Source of the DNA: an uncultured Bacteroides sp.
GTDB taxonomy: Bacteria > Bacteroidota > Bacteroidia > Bacteroidales > Bacteroidaceae
Assembly (NCBI RefSeq): GCF_910578895.1
Contig: NZ_CAJTSC010000084.1
Coordinates: 1-9,549 of the forward strand
DNA: 9,549 nt
Direction of reading: 5' to 3'
Shown: positions 5,829-9,549 of the stretch, piece by piece
Layout: every line of letters starts with the position of its first letter
How positions within the stretch are numbered: the stretch's first letter is position 1
Notes under the pieces: generated by a model
Database searches by the model: none
What the model was told of the DNA's origin: nothing
The model's input: only the letters and a program-made list of their open reading frames with translations
Made by a program: the position numbers and the translations under genes

Positions 5829-7661
5829 TTAGTAGAGTTCCAAACCGAATACCTCTTTCAATTGCAAAAGAGCTTCGTTTTTCTGTGCCATCATTTGGAA
5901 TTTTTCGACACGGCCGTATGCACGTACTTTCTCGGTAGGAGCACTGATGCGCACGGTCATGGTTACCTTACGGTTTTTCAGCCGGGCACGCAGATATTCT
6001 TGCATGTGGGGAATCATCGAGATAAACTCTTTTGCAACAATCTCATTGTCCACGACCGCTTCGAAAGTGGTGGCGTTCAGTAGCGTGACGCGCATATTCT
6101 GCATGCGCTTGGCGATGGCTACCTGCTCCTTGGGCATGCGTCCGGCATATTCCTGCCAATAATAGTTTACATCTCTTTCGTTGAAGATATAGTCTTCTTC
6201 CGGCTGTACCGGTTGCTGTGCGGTGACGGTTGCGGTTGTGCTTTTTGCCGCTTCTTCCGCTTTCGGTCGTTTGATAGATACGCCAAGCCCTGACATTTTC
6301 ATTACCGGAACCTTCTTTTCCTCTTTTCCCTGTGCCAGCAGAATGCCGGTAGGCGTGGCATGGGAGGGGGGAGTTGCGGCAGTGGCATTGGCAGGAGATA
6401 TGGTGGCAGGAGTAGCGGCAGCAGGAGCAACCTGCGATTGGACCGTGGCGACTGTTTGCGGTTGGGGCGCAACGGGAGCGACCTGCGGCTGCTGTGCGGC
6501 TGCGGGCTGTGTGAATATGGGTTTTATGGCTTGTTTAGGGCTACGCCCATTGCCTGTATCGTCCCCTTCGGCAGTGATTTGGGCTACTTGTATCAAGGTC
6601 AGCTCCACTAGCAACCGTTTGTTCTTGCTGGCGCGATAGTTCAAATCGCAGTCGTTGCACAACTTCATGGCGCGGTAAAGGAAAGGCAACGGGCACTTTT
6701 GCGCCTGCGTTTGATAGCGTTGCCGTATGCTTGCGCCCACTTCGAGCAGGGGAAGGGTCGCCGGATCTTTACTCACCAGCAAATCGCGGAAGTGCGAGGA
6801 GAGGCCGGTGATGAAATGGCTGCCGTCAAATCCCTTGTTCAGCACATCGTTCAACAGCAACAGGGCGTCACTGACTTTGTTCTCTATAAAATGGTCGGTC
6901 AGTTTGAAGTAGTATTCGTAATCCAGCACGTTCAAATTTTCGATTACGCTTTGATAAGTGATGCGTCCGCCGGTGAAACTCACTACTTGGTCGAATATGG
7001 ACAAGGCGTCACGCATGCCTCCGTCTGCTTTCAGCGCGATGACGTTGAGCGCTTCCGGTTCGGCGGTAATGCCCTCTTTGGATGCCACGTATGCCAAATG
7101 TGCCACGGTGTCTTCTACGCCGATACGGTTGAAGTCGTATATCTGGCAGCGTGACAGGATGGTGGGCAATATCTTGTGCTTCTCGGTGGTGGCAAGGATG
7201 AAGATGGCATGGCGCGGCGGCTCTTCCAATGTCTTCAGAAAAGCATTGAAAGCAGAGGCGGACAACATGTGCACCTCGTCGATGATGTATACCTTATATT
7301 TGCCAATCTGTGGCGGTATGCGTACTTGCTCCACCAATTGCCGGATATCGTCCACGGAGTTGTTGGATGCGGCGTCCAGTTCGTGAATGTTGTATGAGCG
7401 CTGTTCGTTGAAGGCGGTACACGATTCGCATTGGTTGCATGCCTCTCCCTCCGGCGTGGGGCTCATGCAGTTGATGGTCTTGGCAAAAATACGTGCGCAG
7501 GTGGTTTTCCCGACGCCGCGCGGACCGCAGAAAAGATAGGCGTGTGCCAGTTTGCCTGTGGCGATGGCGTTCTTTAAGGTGGTGGTCAGCGCACGTTGCC
7601 CTACTACCGACTCGAAAGTCGAGGGGCGGTATTTCCGTGCCGATACGATATAATTTTCCAT
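5829..7661 (-). CDS. dnaX: DNA polymerase III subunit gamma/tau (clamp-loader ATPase)
   Basis: This 610-residue cytoplasmic protein is the motor subunit of the clamp loader, which opens the beta sliding clamp and links polymerase to helicase. The AAA+ module begins MENYIVSARKYRPSTFESVVGQ. It has Walker A GPRGVGKT (46-53), a zinc module with C65, C75, C78 and C81, Walker B YIIDEVHML (about 125-133), sensor 1 LATTE (156-160) and an arginine finger at SRC (R171). A lid and collar follow (about 180-370). A linker rich in Pro, Ala and Gln (about 378-440) leads to a C-terminal tau-like domain ending EVFGLELY. The frame extends upstream to 7730, but that would start before the promoter's -7 box, so ATG 7661 is chosen. 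I see no convincing slippery site for a shorter gamma product. No clear terminator follows, and the next gene on this strand is ferredoxin. Confidence 0.97.
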   Translation of the reverse strand: MENYIVSARKYRPSTFESVVGQRALTTTLKNAIATGKLAHAYLFCGPRGVGKTTCARIFAKTINCMSPTPEGEACNQCESCTAFNEQRSYNIHELDAASNNSVDDIRQLVEQVRIPPQIGKYKVYIIDEVHMLSASAFNAFLKTLEEPPRHAIFILATTEKHKILPTILSRCQIYDFNRIGVEDTVAHLAYVASKEGITAEPEALNVIALKADGGMRDALSIFDQVVSFTGGRITYQSVIENLNVLDYEYYFKLTDHFIENKVSDALLLLNDVLNKGFDGSHFITGLSSHFRDLLVSKDPATLPLLEVGASIRQRYQTQAQKCPLPFLYRAMKLCNDCDLNYRASKNKRLLVELTLIQVAQITAEGDDTGNGRSPKQAIKPIFTQPAAAQQPQVAPVAPQPQTVATVQSQVAPAAATPATISPANATAATPPSHATPTGILLAQGKEEKKVPVMKMSGLGVSIKRPKAEEAAKSTTATVTAQQPVQPEEDYIFNERDVNYYWQEYAGRMPKEQVAIAKRMQNMRVTLLNATTFEAVVDNEIVAKEFISMIPHMQEYLRARLKNRKVTMTVRISAPTEKVRAYGRVEKFQMMAQKNEALLQLKEVFGLELY

Positions 7662-7727
7662 ATTCAGGGTGTTCTTATCACTTAATATAGCGTGCAAAGA
7701 GGGGTGTCGCCTTCCTTTGCTTTTGTG

Positions 7728-7735
7728 CAAATGTA
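7728..7735 (-). promoter_or_regulatory. -7 box of dnaX
   Basis: On the minus strand TACATTTG is an exact TAnnTTTG match, 66 bases upstream of the dnaX ATG. No TTTG is found at -33. The long leader contains a second CTTTGCACG stretch without the TA half. Confidence 0.55.
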
Positions 7736-7768
7736 CGCAAAAAAAAGAAATTTCTCAGTTATTCGTCT

Positions 7769-7785
7769 TATCTTTGTGCACAAAG
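7769..7785 (+). promoter_or_regulatory. -7 box of divIC overlapping a 14-bp palindrome
   Basis: TATCTTTG (7769-7776) is an exact TAnnTTTG match, 27 bases before the divIC ATG. The perfect palindrome CTTTGTGCACAAAG (7772-7785) overlaps its second half and the presumed start site. The divergent dnaX -7 box begins 33 bases away, so both genes share a compact control region. Confidence 0.6.
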
Positions 7786-7803
7786 AAACAATAACAGAAT
7801 TAC

Positions 7804-8118
7804 ATGGATAGACTTGCTTCCCTTTGGACGTTTCTCCGCGGACGTAAATACCTGAAATATCAGGTAACGCTCGTGCTGTTTGTCGTACTCGTTGGCTTTT
7901 TGGATGAAAACAGTATTGTGCGCCGGCTGAGCTATTACCGCGAGGAGGTGCTCTTGCGTGAGGAAATAGACAAGTATCGCACGGAGTATGAAGAGAATAC
8001 CCGTCGTCTGAACGAGCTTGCCGTCGATTCCGGTTCTATTGAGAAGATAGCCCGCGAAAAGTATCTGATGAAGAAGCCCAACGAAGATATTTATGTATTT
8101 CAAGAAGACGTAGAATAA
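7804..8118 (+). CDS. DivIC/FtsB-family septum formation initiator
   Basis: This 104-residue bitopic membrane protein belongs to the FtsB/DivIC family. These proteins form a coiled-coil complex with FtsL and FtsQ/DivIB at the division septum. A short cytoplasmic N-terminus with basic residues (KYLKY) precedes one membrane helix (about 17-34). A heptad-rich coiled coil follows (about 38-72) and then the family signature IEKIAREKYLMKKPNEDIYV (79-98). Length is normal for the family. The start at 7804 sits 27 bases downstream of a -7 box. It overlaps the next gene by one base (TAATG), which implies translational coupling. FtsB and DivIC names are used interchangeably for Bacteroidetes members, so no symbol is given. 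Confidence 0.92.
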   Translation: MDRLASLWTFLRGRKYLKYQVTLVLFVVLVGFLDENSIVRRLSYYREEVLLREEIDKYRTEYEENTRRLNELAVDSGSIEKIAREKYLMKKPNEDIYVFQEDVE

Positions 8119-8456
8119 TGAAACAACTGATACCCGCCCTTTTTACTGTGGGGGCTGTAATGCTTCTGTTCGGTGCTGCCGTTTATGTCACAGGCTGGCA
8201 GTTCTCGCCCTATGTGTATACGATAGGTGCTGCCTTTGTGGCGTTGGCGCAAATCAACTCTCCTTCCAAATACAAAACTCCTACTATCAAGCGCTTGCGG
8301 CGCCAGCAGATATTCGCAGCGTTGTTGCTGGTGCTTACCGGGGGCTTTATGTTTTTTACGCATGGCAATGAGTGGATTGTTTCGCTGACTATTGCTGCTG
8401 TCCTTGAACTTTATACTTCGGCACGTATTCCGCAAGAGGAAGCAAAGGAGCAATAA
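8118..8456 (+). CDS. Small four-helix membrane protein of unknown function
   Basis: This 112-residue hydrophobic protein has four likely membrane helices (about 4-25, 30-46, 64-81, 86-101). A short basic loop (KYKTPTIKRLRRQQ, 51-64) separates the two halves and should lie in the cytoplasm. The C-terminus is charged (PQEEAKEQ). I do not recognise a named family. Its ATG uses the last A of the divIC stop codon, so it is very likely translated with divIC and may act at the division site or envelope, though that is only context. Terminator-like hairpins follow directly. Confidence 0.85.
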   Translation: MKQLIPALFTVGAVMLLFGAAVYVTGWQFSPYVYTIGAAFVALAQINSPSKYKTPTIKRLRRQQIFAALLLVLTGGFMFFTHGNEWIVSLTIAAVLELYTSARIPQEEAKEQ

Positions 8457-8458
8457 AT

Positions 8459-8480
8459 ACAGGTGGATTGTCCTGTTTTT
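8459..8480 (+). terminator. Terminator-like hairpin directly after the membrane-protein gene
   Basis: ACAGG (8459-8463) pairs with CCTGT (8472-8476) across an 8-base loop, followed by a T run to 8480. It begins two bases after the stop codon. The 5-bp stem is short; an alternative stem TGGATTG/CAATCCA (8464-8493) competes with it. Confidence 0.45.
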
Positions 8481-8502
8481 GTCCCTCAATCCATCTTTGC
8501 AT

Positions 8503-8528
8503 ACGCATCGTAGTTGTTGATGCGTTTT
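8503..8528 (+). terminator. Second terminator-like hairpin after the divIC operon
   Basis: ACGCATC (8503-8509) pairs perfectly with GATGCGT (8519-8525) around a nine-base loop, followed by TTTT. The stem is stronger than that of the preceding hairpin, so this is the better candidate for the end of the divIC transcript. Confidence 0.55.
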
Positions 8529-8601
8529 CCTGGCATGTGCTTTGCTATCCGGAATTGAGGCTCATGCTGCATTAAAGATTTAATACTTTCTTGATTTGTC
8601 C

Positions 8602-8769
8602 CACGGCTCTTTCATTAAAAGAGGTTGCAGGAGTTGCCGGTAGTTAAAGGCGGGGTGATAGTATCGCTATACATCACAGCGCTATCGGCTTCTGATTTTT
8701 AAGATCAAAGGGCGATAATTACTTCTAACTTCCTTAAATGAAAGAGCCGTGAATTCGTCCCGAATTTTT
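8602..8769 (+). ncRNA. Candidate structured non-coding RNA
   Basis: A perfect 15-bp inverted repeat, CACGGCTCTTTCATT (8602-8616) and its complement (8737-8751), closes a 150-base segment. Inside, stems nest in order: GGAGTT/AACTTCC (8630-8635, 8727-8733, one bulge) and GTAGTTA/TAATTAC (8640-8646, 8716-8722, one G-U). A hairpin GTGAT-A-GTAT/ATAC-ATCAC with loop CGCT (8655-8677) and a weaker hairpin around TGAT/ATCA (8693-8707) branch within. The segment is followed by AATTCG-TCC-CGAATT plus T-run (8752-8769), and preceded by TTGATTTG (8591-8598), one base off the -7 box, which would place the start at the first base of the stem. The segment encodes no convincing protein. Strand is inferred from the trailing T-run. 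A miniature element with terminal inverted repeats is the main alternative. Confidence 0.45.
8752..8769 (+). terminator. Terminator-like hairpin ending the candidate RNA
   Basis: AATTCG (8752-8757) pairs with CGAATT (8761-8766) over a TCC loop, and the T tract extends to 8769. The stem is short and AT-rich, so termination may be weak. It abuts the right arm of the 15-bp inverted repeat. Confidence 0.4.
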
Positions 8770-8810
8770 CAAGGATTCTTTCTTTGGATACTTTTTACTT
8801 TGTCCGTAGA

Positions 8811-8862
8811 GGATGGCGGAACTAAAATCGGTTATTATTTTATCCTGCCAGCCTGTTTTTTT
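8811..8862 (+). terminator. Possible imperfect terminator before a polypyrimidine tract
   Basis: GGATGGCGG (8811-8819) pairs with CCTGCCAGCC (8844-8853) with one mismatch and one bulge. An inner AAAAT/ATTTT pairing shortens the loop. Seven T's follow at 8856-8862, the start of a 24-base all-pyrimidine tract (8856-8879). It could catch read-through from the candidate RNA. Confidence 0.35.
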
Positions 8863-9130
8863 CTTTTTTCTCTTTTTTCGTTCTGTTATAATGCAACCAT
8901 CACTGTTTTATTCCATGTCAAACTGTCGTTAAAAGTTCCATTTCCCTTTCTCCTTCGCCTGTGCCTTTCTTCGTTTGCAGGCGTTTGCTGCATAGGTTCC
9001 GTATATCCATTCATCTTTTTCCGATAAGCATTCGTCTTTTATGCAGCATTCCGTTTTTTCTCCCGTTGTACACAAGTGTTTCATCCTACAGACGCAGGCG
9101 TTCAAGACGGCAGAGTCCAGTGCCTGTTCC

Positions 9131-9196
9131 GACAGACACTAATGTTTGTCGTAATAGACACTAATGTCCATCACGAGCGGCATTAATGTCTGTCGC
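9131..9196. repeat. Three tandem 22-bp repeats
   Basis: Units at 9131-9152, 9153-9174 and 9175-9196 align without gaps on the core CACTAATGT, CACTAATGT, CATTAATGT. The first two share AGACACTAATGT exactly, and the first and third share TGTCG two bases after the core. Each unit is an imperfect palindrome (for example GACAGACACTAATGTTTGTC). A degenerate copy in the same phase may precede (9109-9130, about 12 of 22 matching). The 22-base period is not a multiple of three, so this is not a coding repeat. About two helical turns per unit would put the sites on one DNA face, as in operator or iteron arrays. Confidence 0.75.
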
Positions 9197-9238
9197 CCGA
9201 GACGGTGTTATCCGTCAACCGTGATGCCCGCTCGGGTG
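9174..9238. repeat. Nested inverted repeats after the 22-bp array
   Basis: CGAGCGGCAT (9174-9183) can pair with ATGCCCGCTCG (9224-9234) with one bulged base. Alternatively CGCCCGA (9194-9200) can pair with TCGGGTG (9232-9238), enclosing GACGG/CCGTC (9201-9205, 9211-9215). The two large pairings share bases and exclude each other. Confidence 0.4.
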
Positions 9239-9376
9239 ATTTCCGGCATATTTCCGCCCCGGTTGTTTTGTAATTATTTCGCTATCTCCTTGGTTGTGTG
9301 TGACATGTACGTTTCCTGTTCCGTTTTTTCCGACCGGCCTGCCATTGGTGCGTAAACAGGCTATTCTGCTCGATTT

Positions 9377-9472
9377 GAAAATACAAACTGTCAGGATGCA
9401 CGGCCGTAATGACAAAAAGACAAACCGGCTTTTTTCCCGCCGCCCCTTTTCCTGCACCGGTTTGTATTTTTC
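9377..9472 (+). other. Two mutually exclusive stems sharing one 3' arm
   Basis: The 3' arm at 9457-9472 (CCGGTTTGTATTTTTC) can pair with GAAAATACAAAC (9377-9388, one bulge) or with ACAAACCGG (9420-9428, 9 perfect bp). The second pairing leaves ATTTTTC free, like a terminator. This layout resembles an attenuator, but no promoter, leader peptide or known riboswitch core is visible, and the loop is 28 bases. Confidence 0.3.
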
Positions 9473-9497
9473 CCATTGGTGTTTTTTCCCTGGGCAT

Positions 9498-9538
9498 CCT
9501 CTGCCTTTTTGGGGCTTTGCCCCCCGCTTTAGAGGCTC
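9498..9538 (+). terminator. Terminator-like hairpin near the right edge
   Basis: GGGGC-TTT-GCCCC (9511-9523) forms a tight stem inside CCTCT/AGAGG (9498-9502, 9531-9535), followed by CTCTTTTC. The inner and outer stems are separated by unpaired bases, so the fold is uncertain. No coding region precedes it on this strand. Confidence 0.3.
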
Positions 9539-9549
9539 TTTTCTGATTT

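Larger units (their letters stand above)
8770..9549. other. Long stretch without a convincing gene
   Basis: About 780 bases hold no reading frame I can support. The plus strand is unusually rich in T, especially 8770-9060, and open frames on either strand give low-complexity or unfamiliar peptides. Short structures include TGCTGCATA (8986-8994) facing TATGCAGCA (9040-9048), a direct repeat TTCCGTTTTTTC (9049-9060, 9319-9330) and a direct repeat CCATTGGTG (9342-9350, 9473-9481). No exact TAnnTTTG box occurs on either strand here. It may be the upstream region of a gene beyond the right edge, or decayed sequence. Confidence 0.6.

Noticed and set aside
6200..6345. Possible programmed frameshift in dnaX giving a short gamma form
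   Set aside because: An in-frame G GGA AAA heptamer exists on the minus strand near 6320-6330, but the shifted frame stays open for dozens of codons and no stimulatory hairpin is evident, unlike the E. coli site with its immediate stop.
6223..6639. 138-codon plus-strand frame rich in Ala, Gly and Val
   Set aside because: It is the antisense shadow of the Pro/Ala/Gln-rich linker of DnaX.
7662..7730. N-terminal extension of DnaX
   Set aside because: The extra 23 codons are not DnaX-like and begin within the -7 box at 7728-7735.
8602..8751. Invertible, phase-variable promoter bounded by inverted repeats
   Set aside because: No outward-facing consensus promoter lies inside, no recombinase gene is near, and no gene starts within 800 bases. 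Nested internal stems fit an RNA better.
8590..8762. Miniature transposable element with 15-bp terminal repeats
   Set aside because: No identical target-site duplication directly flanks the arms; the similar GTCC-containing flanks (8594-8601, 8753-8760) are not at matching positions. Kept only as an alternative to the RNA call.
8887..8892. TATAAT -10 box
   Set aside because: Matches the E. coli sigma-70 motif, but Bacteroidetes use TAnnTTTG, and there is no -35 partner or gene downstream.
8749..9027. Hydrophobic 92-codon frame on the plus strand
   Set aside because: It begins with a GTG inside the inverted-repeat arm of the candidate RNA, its hydrophobicity comes from T-rich sequence, and it spans terminator-like hairpins. 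No family resemblance.
9131..9196. CRISPR array
   Set aside because: Units are contiguous, 22 bases long and diverged, with no unique spacers between them and no cas genes.
9215..9497. Overlapping minus-strand frames of 71-80 codons
   Set aside because: Basic, low-complexity peptides with no promoter box upstream and no recognisable domain; two overlapping frames cannot both be real.

Overview
The window looks like a chromosomal, mostly housekeeping segment of a Bacteroides species or a close Bacteroidales relative. The evidence is the protein families (a Bacteroidetes-style LptF/LptG permease with an extra C-terminal region, a START-like protein, a bifunctional RibBA, a short DivIC/FtsB protein). 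There are also repeated matches to the Bacteroidetes promoter signature, a -7 box TAnnTTTG with a -33 TTTG about 19-21 bases upstream. Shine-Dalgarno sequences are weak or absent. No transposase, integrase domain or CRISPR array is visible.

Layout, left to right. Bases 1-72 (minus) hold the first 24 codons of an unrecognised reading frame that runs off the edge. Next is a tRNA-Met(CAU) gene on the minus strand (204-277) with its own consensus promoter and a terminator. On the plus strand follow a START-like domain gene (536-922), an lptF/lptG-family permease (999-2906), ribBA (2921-4135) and an aspartate-type aminotransferase (4217-5410). lptF and ribBA are 14 bases apart and probably share a transcript; a promoter precedes lptF. 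The aminotransferase converges on a 56-residue 2[4Fe-4S] ferredoxin gene (5488-5658, minus), and a strong 15-bp hairpin between them can terminate both. dnaX (5829-7661, minus) comes next and is divergent from a divIC/ftsB-like gene (7804-8118, plus). That gene overlaps by one base a small four-helix membrane protein gene (8118-8456).

From 8457 to the right edge (about 1.1 kb) I find no convincing protein gene. The stretch carries tandem terminator-like hairpins. It also has a 150-base segment closed by a perfect 15-bp inverted repeat, with nested stems inside and a terminator-like hairpin just after, which is a candidate structured RNA. Further on are a T-rich polypyrimidine tract, three copies of a 22-bp direct repeat (9131-9196), and a pair of mutually exclusive stems near 9377-9472. 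This untranslated stretch is the least explained part of the window.

The genes serve separate core functions: outer-membrane lipopolysaccharide export (LptF/G), riboflavin synthesis (RibBA), transamination (AspC), electron transfer (ferredoxin), replication clamp loading (DnaX) and cell division (DivIC). I see no defence, secretion or mobile system. The most interesting items are the non-coding structures at the right end.
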